Origin: Symbiodinium natans
Lineage: Eukaryota > Sar > Dinophyceae > Suessiales > Symbiodiniaceae
Length of the DNA stretch: 64,000 bases
Assembly (NCBI GenBank): GCA_905221605.1
Contig: CAJNDS010002424.1
Span: 467,709-531,708 of the forward strand
Direction: 5' to 3'
Shown: piece after piece, positions 48,581-60,596 of the stretch
How positions within the stretch are numbered: position 1 is the first letter of the stretch
How the letters are laid out: each line of letters begins with the position of its first letter
Made by a program: the position numbers and the translations under genes
Notes under the pieces: generated by a model
Database searches by the model: none
What the model saw: the letters and a program-made list of their open reading frames with translations, nothing else
What the model was told of the DNA's origin: nothing

Positions 48581-51500
48581 AAACCCTAAACCCTAAACCC
48601 TACCTCACCTGAGCCACCCCCAACCCGACATCAGGCCGCAAGAACGCCTGTTCAAGGAGTGCTTGGGGTCCGTATGGCCCTAAACCCTAAACCCTAAACC
48701 CTAAACCCTAAACCCTAAACCCTAAACCCTAAACCCTAAACCTTAAGTAAGCGGCTTAGGGCTCAGGGTTGATGGGTATTGGGGGCCTTCGGCTTCGAAA
48801 AACTCCCTCCCAGTGCAGCCCGGAAGCAGAAAACATGAAGGCGGAGAAGGTGTCCAAGCCACCTCGGCTGTGCTTAGGGTTTAGGGTTTAGGGTTTAGGG
48901 TTTAGGGTTTAAGGGTTTAGGGTTTAGGGTTTAGGGTTTAGGGTGTAGGGTTTAGGGTTTAGGGTTTAGGGCTTAGGGCTTAGGGCTTAGGGTTTAGGGT
49001 TTGTTCAGTGGATTTAGTGGTCTGTGTGGGTTCAGTGGCCTTAGTGGGCTTAGTGGGTTTGGCGGATTTGATGGGACTGGTGGGTTTTGTGGGTTTCGTG
49101 CTGGGATCCCAAGTAGGCCAGGCCGTGACCTTCCGCTTGAGACTCCCTCCCTCCACAATTCCCCCCCCCCCCCCCCCCCCCCCCCCGAAACCCAAACCCC
49201 AGTAGAATCCGAACTTGAAAGCCCCAATTAGGGTTTGGGGTTTAGGGTTTGGGGTCTGGGGTTTAGGGTTTGGGGTTTGGGGCTTGGGGTTTGGGGTTTC
49301 AGCCTCTTTTCAGGGGTGGAACTCATGAAAAGCCGAGAGGCAAAGCGACGAAGAGGGCCAAAACCCCAAACCCTAAACCCCAGGCCCTGAACCACACATT
49401 CTGCATCCCTATACCCTTTACCCCATACCCTTCGGGTTTCAGGTTTGGGGTTTGGGGAGTAAGGTGGAGGGTTGAGGCTCTAGTGTCGACAGTCATGCGC
49501 TTAAAGCTCCTAAACCCTAAGCCCTAAACCCCTGAACCCAAAATTCCAAAAACCCTAGACCCTAGACCCTAGACCCTAGACCCTAAACCCTAAACCCTAA
49601 ACCCTAAACCCTAAACCCTAAACCCTAAACCCTAAACCCTAAACCCTAAACCCTAAACCCTAAACCCTAAACCCTACACCGCTGAACCCAAAATTCCTAA
49701 ACCCTAAACCCTAAACCTTGGAGAGTCCGGGATGCCGTCCATTCCCAATTGCGGGCGGAACTCGTCAGAGCAGGCGAAGGGAATCAGAGCCTGCTGCAAA
49801 GAGGGCCAGCCCTGAACCCTAAACCCTAAACCCTAAACCCTAAACCCTCAACCCTCAACCCTAAACCCTAAACCCTAAACCCTAAACCCTAAACCCTAAA
49901 CCCTAAACCCTAACCCTAAAGCCTACACCCTAGAGTTTCGGAAGCTGAAAGCACCTGAAGCACGAACTCTTGGCATCCCAGAGTTGCGGGCTTTAGGGTT
50001 TAGGGTTTAGGGTTTAGGGTTTAGGGTTTTGGGTTTTGGGTTTTGGGTTTTGGGTTTTGGGTTTTGGGTTTTCGGGAACCCCAAGCCCTCAACCCGAAAC
50101 GGCAGCTGCAACTTCCGCGTCCAACAGCACTTGCCCGAAACCCCTCAGTGCTTGATGGCCTGCGTGCTAAACTTTCCTGAAGGATTTAGGGTTTAGGGTT
50201 TAGGGTTTAGGGTTTAGGGTTTAGGGTTTAGGGTTTAGGGTTTAGGGTTTAGGGTTTTCGGATTGTTTAGAGTTAAGGGTTTAGGGTTTAAGAAGGCTGT
50301 TGGGTTGGTGTGGGTTGTTTGTGTCATTAACGTCATTTTGGTTCTTTGGGTGATTCCGAAACCCGAAACCCGAAACACTGAACCCTAAACCCTGAAACTC
50401 AACCCTAAGCCCGACCTTCAACGCGTTCACGATCAAGTCGATGTGCGTTTCATTCTCGCAGGCAGTGAGGAGCATCTTCACACCCTGCAGTAGGGTTTAG
50501 GGTGTGGGGGGTTTAGGGCTTAGGGCTTAGGGCTTAGGAGATTTCTTGCGATACCTTGCTTGCTTGCTGGTGCCTGAGGTCCTAAACTCATGTAAGAATC
50601 CAACCCTAAACCCTGAAACCCCCAACCCTCAACCCTAAGCCTAAACCTAAGGGATGCTCAGGGGGTTGAGGGTCCTTCTTCTTTGGGGGGAGGTTTAGGG
50701 CTTAGGTTTAGGGTTTAAGCCGGGTTTAGGGTTTAGGGTTTAGGGTTTAGGGTTTAGGGTTTAGGGTTTAGGGTTTAGGGTTTAGGGTTCAGGGTTTAGG
50801 GTTTAGGGTTTAGGGTTTCGGGTTTCGGGTTTAGGGCTTAAAAGTTGAGGGTTTTGGGCACCCTGAGCCAACCGTCATGCGAAGAGAATCGCCCAGGCGC
50901 AGACTGCTGAGCCCTCAGCCCATGATCCACATTCCGGATTCTTTAAACCCTAAACGCCGGGGTTGAGGTTTCGGGTTTCGGGTTTAGGGTTTCGGGTTTC
51001 GGGTTTAGGGTTTCGGGTTGAGGGTTGAGGGTTGAGGGTTTAGGGTTTAGGGTTTAGGGTTTAGGGTTTAGGGTTTAGGGTTTAGGGTTTAGGGTTCGTA
51101 TCTTCCATGCCGTACGGCCTTCTCCTGAGCGATGCTGCGTTGGGAGTGCCCAGTCTCTGCCAGGTACAGCAGGCAGAGCAGGCAACAGAGCCGGACGTGC
51201 TCAACCTGGCGAAAAGTTTATCGGGTTTAGGGTTTAGCGTTTAGGGTTTCGGGTTTAGGGTTTAGGGTTTAGGGTTTAGGGTTTATAGGGTTTAGGGTTT
51301 AGGGTTTAGGGTTTTTCGAGTTCCCGGGTCTTCGCAGGACATCCCCGCAGGATGCCTTGGACTTGGTGTACATCTGGATCACCAGCCTCACACCTCCGCT
51401 GCTTAGGGCACAGAGCTTGGGGTTTAGGGTTTAGGGTTTAGGGTTTAGGGTTTAGGGTTTAGGTTTAGGGTTTAGGGTTTAGGGTTTAGGGTTTAGGGTT

Positions 51501-51650
51501 TAGGGTGTATAGAAGGGAAGCTCGCTGGTGCTAAAAGCACCCGGGCCGCTCGCTTGCGTTAGCATGTAGTCCCACCCCAACCACCCAAACTATTCTCATT
51601 TAGGGTTTAGGGTTCACCCCCCAAACCCCCCTCAAGGGGGGCTTTCTTGC

Positions 51651-52940
51651 TTTTTACAGAGAAAGAGCAGGGCGGGGTCTCCCGAGCTTCATGGAGCCTG
51701 TCAGTGACTCGTAGGCTTCTTGGAGCTTTCACGGAGTAAAATGGAAGGTGCCCAAAACCATCAAGTGCAATACCAAAAACCCACATTTTCGGGCTTGAAA
51801 GGGCAGCAAAAACGGTCGGGGGTAGCAGGGCCTCGGCCGGCCCTGCTTTTTGAAATGGAAAACCGTCGATTTTCTTACGCGTCTGGGCAAATGAGACCCT
51901 GTCAGCTCAGGCCCCAGGAGGCCACTCTGGGAGGCCGGAAATCGACGGCTCTGGGTGGTCTCTCGTTTTCTGGATTTTTGACCAAAACCGAGCCTTCACC
52001 GGCTTCGGGATTTCAAGTTTTTCAAGGTTCTTCAAGGTTTTTCAGCGTTTTTATGTTTTTTTATGGTTTTTATGTTTTTCAGGATATTTCAGAGTTTGTA
52101 ACCCTCAATTCTGATGGAGGGCCGCCCCCGCGACCTTTTCACAGCCTAGTTTTGGTCAAGGGGGGGTTGTGTTTTTCAATTTTAAAGGCAAAATAGTCTT
52201 CTGAGACCCCCCCTAGCCTCAAACTCCGACCCCCCTTGAAAGGGAAAGTTTGCCTCCAAAAACACCCCAAATGAGGCGGACCCCAGGATCGGCCCGGGTC
52301 CCAGTTAAAAATGCGATTTTTTAGTACTGAAATCGACGGCTCTGGGTGGTCTCTCGTTCCAAAACCGAGCGGGGTTTCAGGAGGTCCGGGAACCCTTGGG
52401 AGGGGGTGTCAGGGGGGTCTCAGGGGGGCCCCTAAGGGGGTCCCGGGGGGGGGGTCCCAGGTTGCAGTCGCAAGGGAGGTCCCAAAAGGTTTTCAGGGGG
52501 GTCCCAGGGGGTCCCAGGGCAGTCCCAGGGGGGTCCCAGGGGGTCCCAGGGGGTCCCAGGGGGGTCCCAGGGGGGTCCCAGGGGGGTCCCAGAAAGTGTC
52601 GGGGGTTTTGGAGAAAGGCAAACCCAAAAACAACGATCGGAGGCAAAATCAGCCCCCCTGGACCGGCCCCGGCAGGGGGGGTCCCCGGAATCTGCCAGCC
52701 CGGGCCCCAGACCCCCCCGGGGGGTACCCCCCTGACCCCCGTAAAAAACACTAAAAGACATCAATGGTCGTAGGTTTGGGGTCCTAATTATATTAGGGCT
52801 GACGCCCTAGGTCTGAGGCGTAGCCAGTCACTGCCGTCTCGTCTACCGGGAGTCTTTACCCTCCCTCACCGTTCTGTGGAGACGCTCGGTCGGGGACCTC
52901 GGTCGAAGCCTCGAGCGCCCATGCATATGGACAGCGGCGC
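51651..52940. other. Telomere-repeat-free island with direct repeats and G-rich minisatellite
   Basis: A 30-base direct repeat beginning GAAATCGACGGCTCTGGGTG lies at 51938-51967 and 52329-52358, each followed by CCAAAACCGAGC. Bases 52,430-52,590 are a minisatellite of GGGGGGTCCCA units. The 158-codon plus frame at 51720-52196 lacks domain-like content and coding bias, so I do not call a gene. Confidence 0.5.
52430..52590. repeat. G-rich minisatellite (GGGGGGTCCCA)n
   Basis: About a dozen irregular 10 to 13-base units containing GGGTCCCAGGG, which is both G-quadruplex-prone and palindromic (GGGTCCC/GGGACCC-like). ORFs of 110 to 147 codons across it are low complexity. Confidence 0.85.
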
Positions 52941-53930
52941 TCTCGGCAGTTTAGGGTTTAGGGTTTAGGGTTTAGGGTTTAGGGTTTAGGGTTTAGGGTT
53001 TAGGGTTTAGGGTTTAGGGTTTAGGGTTTAGGGTTTAGGGTTTAGGGAATCGGTGCACCCCCTCAACCCCAATACCAACGCTCAGCATCAGCGCTAGCCA
53101 CTTCGAGGAACCGTCGAAGGGTTTAGAGTTTAGGGTTTAGGGTTTAGGGTTTAGAGTTTAGGGCTTAGGGTTTAGGGTTTAGGGTTTAGGGTTTAGGGTT
53201 TAGATTTAGGGTTTAGGGTTTAGGGTCTAGGGTCTAGGGTCTAGGGCCTAAGGTCTAGGGTTTTGATCGAGGGCGCCTCCCTGTAGCACGAACTCCTGGT
53301 GGGAGTCGGCATGGTAGCAGAACCTGACACTTAAGGCACCGGGGCCGTTGGGGATCAGTCCAGTGTGGGGCAAGGGGTTTACTGTTTAGGGTTTAGGGTT
53401 CAGGGTTTAGGGTTTAAGGTTTCGGGGGTTTAGGGGCGTTCTAGTCGTAATGTGCGTGTGACCCTTCCCAAGTGATGACAAGGCATCACAACATGTACCG
53501 CAAGAACGCGCTTTAGAGCTTAGACTTTAGGGTTTAAGGTTTAGGGTTTAGGGTTTAGGGTTGCAGGCAATTCCTCTACTAAACTCTGAAGCGTAAAGTC
53601 TGAAGTAGACTGGCGACAAACTCTAAACCCCCCTTAAACCTAAAACCTAAAGCCTAAAGCCTAAACCCTAAAGCCTAAACCCTAAACCCTAAACCCCTAA
53701 ACCCTAAACTCCCCCAAAACACCAACAGAGCTGATGGCCAAGCGGCGCCGAGCACATCAGAGCAAGATGTGGTGCCAGGCGCGGGTCTTCCTGGATGGCC
53801 CCCAGGACGGTTTAGGGTTTAGGGTTTAGGCTTTAGGGTTTCGGGTTTAGGGTTTAGGGTTTAGGGCGTGCCAGACGGGAGCGCGCTTTGGGAGCGCGCG
53901 GTAGTCTGCAGACCTACCCACCCCAAGACC
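52941..53930. repeat. Telomere-type mosaic
   Basis: A TTTAGGG array of about 13 units at 52,950-53,047, further G-type text at 53,120-53,260, C-type near 53,640-53,710 and short unique islands. No exon called. Confidence 0.6.
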
Positions 53931-55017
53931 GCCCACTTACAACTCTCAAGGAGTTAAGACCTTTTATTTTTTTACAAAGCATCACATGAGTCAGCACTCA
54001 CACCCTTTTTGGGGATTTCCACAAGGTGCGTGGACCAGGCGCAAAGCTGCAGCAGACGGAAACGAGGCAGGGTCCGTGAAGACAGCTTGGGTTGGCGCGA
54101 AGGGGCTAAGGGATGGGCCAGGAACAGAGAAAGGCAGCGAGGCTTGGTTGGCGCGAAGAGGCTCCAGCCAGGAAGAACACACAGTGAACAGCTTGGGTTA
54201 ACCAAAAAAACCAGTAAAACAGGGCTGGTAACTTGGCTTAACGCGAACGGGGTAAGGTGGGGTGCCGAACCAGGGTCAGGACCAGGCACAAAGTTGCAGG
54301 ACAGATTGGGTTGGCGTGAAGGGGCTAAAGCCAGAGGGAGAGCCCCGAAACGGACACAAACTGGTGCGCGGACAGCTTGGCTTGGGCGGGCGGGTAGGGT
54401 GACCGAGAACAGGCCAGAGGCCAGGGCCAGGGCCGCAAACTAGTCAGGGCAGCGCTCAGTCTGGGTCAGGATCAGGGCAGAGAGGGCCAGGGCTGGCCCA
54501 AGGGCTATGCCCGGTCAGGGTCAGGGGCAGGGCATGGCCAACGCCAGGGCCACAACCAGGGCAGGGCCGGGTCGGGCAGGGCCAGGGCGGGGCCAGGGAG
54601 GGCCAGGCAAAGCCAGGGCCAGGGCGCCAGAGCCAGGGCCAGGGCCCCCAGGGCCAGGGTCAGGGTCAGGGCCAGGGCCAGGGTCAGGGTCAGGGCCAGG
54701 TCAGGCCAGACACTGCAGAAGACCGCTTGGCCAGAGCCTGGCTGCCTGGTCCCCTCAGCCCAGCGGACGGGGGTGATGGACCAGGGGTCTCAAGGGGCCG
54801 TCCCAGGGGGCCCTCCAATGCAGGACCCAACCATGTGCGCGGACAGCTTGGGGTTTAATTCATACAATACAGTGACAACTGCTGACTCGGCCTGTGCCTG
54901 CCTGGAGGGTAAGCCAGCCTGGAGGCCAGCTCGGTCGCCCGCCTGGGGCAGGGTCTCACTGAGCGCTCGACCAGCGCCCGCCTACCCCAAAAGACAAGAG
55001 AGTGGGGTGGCGGGCGG
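53931..55017. repeat. Tandem-repeat island: CAGCTTGGGTTGGCGCGAAG units and (CAGGGC)n
   Basis: Bases 54,080-54,400 contain several diverged copies of a unit with CAGCTTGGGTTGGCGCGAAG and GGGGCTAA. Bases 54,400-54,715 are a (GGCCAG)/(CAGGGC)n minisatellite. Frames across it (up to 144 codons) are repeat translations. Purpose unknown. Confidence 0.7.
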
Positions 55018-56410
55018 GTTTAGGGTTTAGGGTTTAGGGTTTAGGGTTTAGGGTTTAGGGTTTAGGGTTTAGGGTTTAGGGTTTAGGGTTTAGGGTTTAG
55101 GGTTTAGGGTTTAGGGTAATGAGCACACTTGGGTGTCTTCGGGCCGAAGCCGCAGCTCACGAGGACTTCCGGGTCTTAGGGTGTCCTCATCCCGAAACCC
55201 TAAACCCTAAACCCTAAATCCTAAACCCTAAACCCTAAACCCTAAACCCTAAACCCTAAACCCTAAACCCTAAACCCTAAACCCTAAACCCAAACCCCTA
55301 AACCCTAAATCCTCAACCCTAAACTCTCAACCCTAAACCCTAAACCCTAAGCCGGACTGGTGGAGTCCCAGCTTCCAAGTACACCACCCAGGCATCCGTG
55401 AGCACCGAGAAGATCATCTCCTGGACGTGGCGCACTGCACTGGTTCGGGGTCTAGGGATTAGGGTTTAGGGTTTAGGGTTTGGGGTTAGGGATTAGGGTT
55501 TAGGCTGTAGGGCTTAGGGTGTCAGTCCCCCGAAAGTGTAGAGCGCAACGAGTGCCAGGAGTGAAGATGCATGGCCCGTTCGGGGAACCCCAAGCCCTAA
55601 AGCCCTAAGGCCCTAAAGCCCTAAACCCTAAGCCCTAAAGCCCTAAAGCCCTAAAGCCCTGAGCCCTGAACCCTAAACCCTAAACCCTAAACCCTAAACC
55701 CTAAATAACCCTAAACCCTAAACCCTAAACCCTAAACCCTAAACCCTAAACCCTAAACCCTAACCCTAAACCCTAAACCCTAAACCCTAAGCCCTAAGCC
55801 CTAAGCCCTAAGCCCTAAGCCCTAAGCCCTAAGCCCTAAACCCACCCTAAACCCTAAAAACCTTAAACCCTAAACCCTAAACCCTAAACCCTAAACCCTA
55901 AACCCTAAACCCTAAACCCTAAACCCTAAACCCTAAACCCTAAACCCTAAACCCTAGCCCTAAACCCTAAACCCCTTGAGAAACAGCTTCAAGGAAGCGA
56001 GCAGTCGCCTCCAGCAGCGTTGCTCGAACCACAGCGTCGGTGTTGGCCACCTCTGGGTTGCCCTTAAACCCTATACCTCGGGATTTATAGGGTTTAGGGT
56101 TTAGGGTTTAGTGTTTAGGGTTTAGGGTTTAGGGTTTGGGGTTTGGGGTTTAGGGTTTGAGATTTAGGGTTTAGGGTTTGGGGTTTAGGGTTTAGGGTTC
56201 AGGGCTTAGGGTTTGGGGCTTAAGGGCTTAGGGCTTAGGGTTTGGGGCTTAAGGGCTTAGGGCTTAGGGCTTAGGGCTTAGGGCTTAGGGCTTAGGGCTT
56301 AGGGCTTAGGGCTTTAGGGCTTAGGGCTTAGGGCTTAGGGCTTAGGGCTTAGGGCTTAGGGCTTAGGGCTTAGGGCTTAGGGCTTAGGGCTTGGGGCTTG
56401 GGGCTTGGGG
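55018..56410. repeat. Dense telomere-type arrays
   Basis: TTTAGGG array 55,018-55,116; CCCTAAA arrays 55,196-55,293, 55,672-55,765 and 55,860-55,955; (CCCTAAG)n near 55,790-55,840; (GGGCTTA)n at 56,222-56,400. Confidence 0.8.
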
Positions 56411-56417
56411 CTCTAGG

Positions 56418-56523
56418 TTGGGATGTTCCCCCTTATACTAACAGTTGCCAAGAGGGATTGTGATACCCCCTATTCTATTCTAATCCCTATTCAGGGCTGT
56501 TAGTATAAGAGGGAACATCCCAA
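56418..56523. mobile_element. 106-bp MITE, TTGGGATGTTCCC family
   Basis: TTGGGATGTTCCCCCTTATA at the left is mirrored by TATAAGAGGGAACATCCCAA at the right, continuing into ACTAACAG/CTGTTAGT, so the arms are about 27 bases with one mismatch. A diverged copy is at 57560-57630. Confidence 0.8.
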
Positions 56524-59500
56524 ACTTTGGGGTCTATTGAAATTGCTAAGGGTTTAGGGGATTGGATTAAGGGGACCCTTGGGGATCTAGATTTTTTGTG
56601 AATAGGGTCCATGCTTAAGAGGGCCCGAAGAGGGTTAAGAAGGGTTCCCTTTTCAGGGTCTCCGGTCTCCCTTATCAACCCTAAACCCTAAACCCGAAAC
56701 CCTGAACCTTAAACCCTAAACCCTAAACCCTAAACCTTAAACCCTAAACCCTAAACCCTAAACCCTAAACCCTAAACCCTAACCCTAAGCAATCTCAAGG
56801 CCCCACCTGGCCATTTCCGCACACAAGGTTTAGGGCTGGTGGCTCCAAGTCAAACATGGACATCCTTGTTTAGGTCTTTGGGGCTGCTCGGGTAGGGTTT
56901 AGGGTTTAGGGTTTAGCCTTTATTCCGAGCTTGTGCAAATCCCAAAACCTCCTCTAGAAGACAGACCGCAAACCCTAAACCCTAAACCCGCGCCTGCCGG
57001 CAGAGGTCGCAGAGGTAGATGGCGGACACAATGGACAAGGATTCGAGACGCTCCTACGTCCGAGGGTTTAAGGTTCAGGATTAGGGTGAAGGGTTCAGGG
57101 TTTAGGCTTGAGGGTTTAGGATTTAGGGTTAGGGGTTTAGGGCACCAGCAAACCAAAACTCCCAAAACCCCGACAAGCCCCAGAATCCCAGAAACATCCC
57201 GAGCACTAAACCCTGACCCTCGAACCGACAACCTGGGATCTGGGGATCCGCAAAACCCCTCCCCACAAAGAGTGTTGGGTTTAGGATTAGGGTTTAGGGT
57301 TTAAGGTTTAGGGTTTAGGGTTTAGGGTTTAGAGTTTAGGGTTTAGGGTTTAGCGTGTAGGGTGCAGGGTTTAGGCGTTGCAGTGGCTAGGGTGCTGTCG
57401 GGGTTTGGATGGGGTGCCTTAGGGCGTCGTGGTTGGAGGCCGGAGCTCTGAAGCAGGGTGCCTTCAGACACGTCACCATCCTCTAAACCTGAACCCTCTA
57501 AACCGAAAACTAACCCTCAGCCCACTAAACCCTGAACCCTTACCCTTAAACCTCTGAAGTTGAGATGTTCCACCTTAGGGGTACTATAATCTCTCTTTCT
57601 GGACCGTTAGTATAAGGGGGAAAATCCCAGCCCCGAAGCCTAAATCTCTGAACCCTGGGCCCATCAACCTCGAAGATTCTAAACCCTGAGACCCTGACAT
57701 CCGCCACAACTCGCGAGAGAAACCATCGCTTCATGGGACTCTACCTTAGACCCCGAAGGTTGTACCCAGAGTTGTACCCTAAACCCTAAACCCTAAACCC
57801 TTAACCGGTACGAGTCTTAATCCCTTGAATGCTTGGGCCCCGACATAGTTGAAGATGTGGCGCTGGAAGCCGCAAGCTGTGAGCATGCCTTTGGGCATTT
57901 CGGGTTCAGGGTTTAGGGTTCAGGGTCCAGGGTTCAGGGTTTAGGGTTTAGGGTTTAGGGTTTCGGGTTTAGGGTTTAGGGTTTAGGGTTCAGGGTTCAG
58001 GGTTCAGGGTTTAGGCTTCGTAGAATCGCCCACAACCCTCGACCCTAAGCCCTACAAGGTTCCGGCCCCCCCCCCTCCCAAAAGAATAACAACAAACCCT
58101 CAACCCTAACCCTAAACCCTAAACGCTGAACCCTGAACCCTGAACCCTGAACCCTGAACCCTGAGCCCTGAGCCCTGAGCCCTGAACCCTGAACCCTAAA
58201 CCCTAAACCCTGAACCCTAAACCCTAAACCCTAAACCCTAAACCCTAAACTCAACTCTAAATTCCAAACTCCGAAGAGCTCTAAACCCTGGACCCTGAAC
58301 CCAAAACCCTAAACCCTAACCAACAAGCTATCCTTCAAAGGGCCGGGTTGCTGCCACACTTGCCATCGAGCTTTACCTGAGAGGAATGCGACGGAGTGCC
58401 CAGGCACCCTTGATCGGCTAAACCCCCCCCCCCAAACCCCTAAAACCCCCCACACCCCAAAACCCCTAAACCCATAAACCTCCTAAAGCCTAAACCCTAA
58501 ACCCTAAACCCTAAACCCTAAACCCAAGACCCTAAGCCTCTGAACCCCAAACCACCTCAAAGCCCTGTGGCCCGAAGATCCGAACGAAGCTGGGCTCCTA
58601 CAACCCTCACGAGCACCTGCCAGAGCGTGCGACAAGCCCCTGCGCCCGAAAGCGGATTAGGGTTTAGGGTGTAGGGTTTCGGGTTTAGGGTCTAGGGTTT
58701 AGGGTTTAGGGTTTATCTAGGGTTGAGTCACATGGTCACTTAAGGAGTTGGCTGCCCCTCTGAAACCCTACGAAACCCCAAACCCGCGGCTTCCAGAGCT
58801 GAAGGTTTAGGATGACCTGGGCCCTTCACGGCTAGCCCTAAACCCTAAACCCTAAACCCTAAACCCTAAACCCTAAACCCTAAACCGAGGCACGATGTTG
58901 TGGAAAAACTGCATGAGGTAGTCTACCAGGACCGAGTCCTGCGACTTCGAGATGGCCTCAGGGGCGAACGGGCTTTGGGGGCTTAGGGTTTAGGGTTTAG
59001 GGTTTAGGGTTTAGGGTTTAGGGTTTAGGGTTTAGGGTTTAGGGTTTAGGGTTCAGGGTTTAGGGTTTAGGGTTTAGGGTCTAGGGTTTAGGGTTTAGGG
59101 TTAGGGCTTAGGGCAGTTGGGGGTTTAGGGCAGCTGGGGGCGTAGGGCAGTTTGGGGCTTTCAGGGCTCCACCCTAAACCCTAAACCCTAAACCCCTCTG
59201 CCCCAAGAAAAAGCGCCCTCCGGCTCTCTTCGGGTGCAGGTGCGGCCGCGAGGCAATGCTCAGAGCTTCCAGGTAGGGCTTGTGGGCCAGGTTTGCCTTG
59301 ACCTCGGTTTAGGGTTTAGGGTTTAGGGTTTAGGGTTTAGGGTTTAGGGCTTAGGGCTTAGGGCTTAGGGCTTAGGGCTTAGGGCTTAGGGCTTAGGATT
59401 GAGGGTTGAGGGTTGAGGGTTGAAGGTTGAGGGTTGAGGGTTGAGGGTTTAGGGTTTAAAAGGGTTAACAGGGTTTAAAGGGTTAAAAGGGTTAAAAGGG

Positions 59501-60400
59501 TCAAAAGGGTTAAAAGGGTTTAAAGCGTTAAAAGGGCTAAAAGGGCTAAAAGGGTTAACAGGGTTCAGGGTTTAGGGTTTAGGCTACAGGGTTCAGGGTT
59601 TCGGGTGTAGGGTGGTTTATGGTGTAGGGTTTAGGGTTTAGGGTGAAAATAATCCCTATGTTGCCCTTATAAAGAAGGAGTAGATGTTTTTTTTGGAGGG
59701 AGGTTCTTAAAGCGCTTGGGCTTGGGGCTTAGGGTTTCGGGTTTAGGGCGGCGTCTGCAAACTCAAAGTCTAAACCCTCAAAACCCTAAAATCCCTAAAC
59801 CCTGAACACCCTCAAAACCCTTAAAACCTCGAACCTGCACGTGGCCCCAGTGCATTCCAAGGGATATGAGGATCTCTCACGTCCGGACATGAAACAGGCT
59901 TCGGATTTAGGGTTTAGGAGTTAGGGTTTAGTTTAGGGAGTTGGGTTCAGGGTTCTTGCCACAAGTCCACCCTTTGAGTATGGAAAGTCAGACCCGTTCG
60001 TCGGAGACGTCGTGACGGTCGACATTCAAACCCTCAACACCACACTCCCTAAACCCTAATCCCTCAACCCTAAACCCTAACCCTAAACCCTAAACCCGAA
60101 ACCTTCCACATGAAACCTGTCGAAGCCTGGGCCAGTGATCACAAGTAGGATGCCTCTGGGGGACACAAGCTTGAGCCCAGTGTCAGATTCAGGTCTCGTG
60201 GGCTTTAGGGTTCAGGGTTGAGGGCTTGGGGTTTAGGGTTTAGGGTTTAGGGTTTAGGGCTTAGGGTTTAGGGTTTAGGGTTTAGGGTTTAGGGTCTAGG
60301 GTTTAGAGTTTTAGGGTTTAGGGTTGAGGGCTTAGGGTTTTGGGGTTTCAGGGTGTGGGGTTTTGGGCTTTGGGTCCGGGTGAGCATGGCCAAGACCTCG
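56524..60400. repeat. Telomere-type repeat mosaic
   Basis: Arrays at 56,680-56,785, 57,285-57,360, 57,900-58,015, 58,110-58,255, 58,485-58,525, 58,835-58,885, 58,985-59,110 and 59,310-59,345 with (GGGCTTA)n to 59,393, (GGGTTGA)n at 59,400-59,450, and (GGGTTAAAA)n at 59,455-59,560. A half MITE at 59,647-59,713. No exon called. Confidence 0.6.
57560..57630. mobile_element. Diverged MITE copy, TTGGGATGTTCCC family
   Basis: TTGAGATGTTCCACCTTA and GTTAGTATAAGGGGGAAAAT with ATCCCAG match both arms of the 56418-56523 element with several changes and a shorter middle. Confidence 0.6.
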
Positions 60401-60408
60401 GCTATCCC

Positions 60409-60596
60409 CTACTGCTTACTTAAGAACCCCCAAAAGAATAAGAAATCACAATCTCTATATTACCCTTCTAGGGAAGATTTTGGTTGATTCCCGATATTTC
60501 CCTTCTAAGGAAGATTTTGGCCTATATTACCCTTCTAATAAGGAAGATTTTGGTTTATTTTAAGATTTTTGGGGGGGGTTCTTAAGCAATTAGTAG
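60409..60596. mobile_element. 188-bp MITE, CTTAAGAACCCCC family
   Basis: CTACTGCTTACTTAAGAACC with CCCAAAA at the left; the right end, read inverted, is CTACTAATTGCTTAAGAACC with CCCCCCAAAA. The centre holds three copies of TATTACCCTTCTA...GGAAGATTTTGG. Best-preserved member of the family. Confidence 0.8.

Larger units (their letters stand above)
46096..51650. repeat. Telomere-type repeat mosaic
   Basis: Many arrays in both orientations, among them C-type at 46,745-47,000, G-type with (TCTAGGG)n at 47,100-47,260, C-type at 48,675-48,745, G-type at 48,876-49,000, C-type at 49,577-49,676 and 49,815-49,915, G-type at 50,180-50,260, 50,730-50,815, 51,035-51,095 and 51,420-51,505. (GGGTTTT)n at 50,008-50,075. 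Short unique islands lie between. I did not chain exons here. The poly-C run near 49,160-49,185 and repeat frames give spurious ORFs. Confidence 0.6.

Noticed and set aside
51720-52754. ORFs of 158 and 147 codons
   Set aside because: The first lacks coding bias and domain-like sequence; the second is a translation of the GGGGTCCCA minisatellite.
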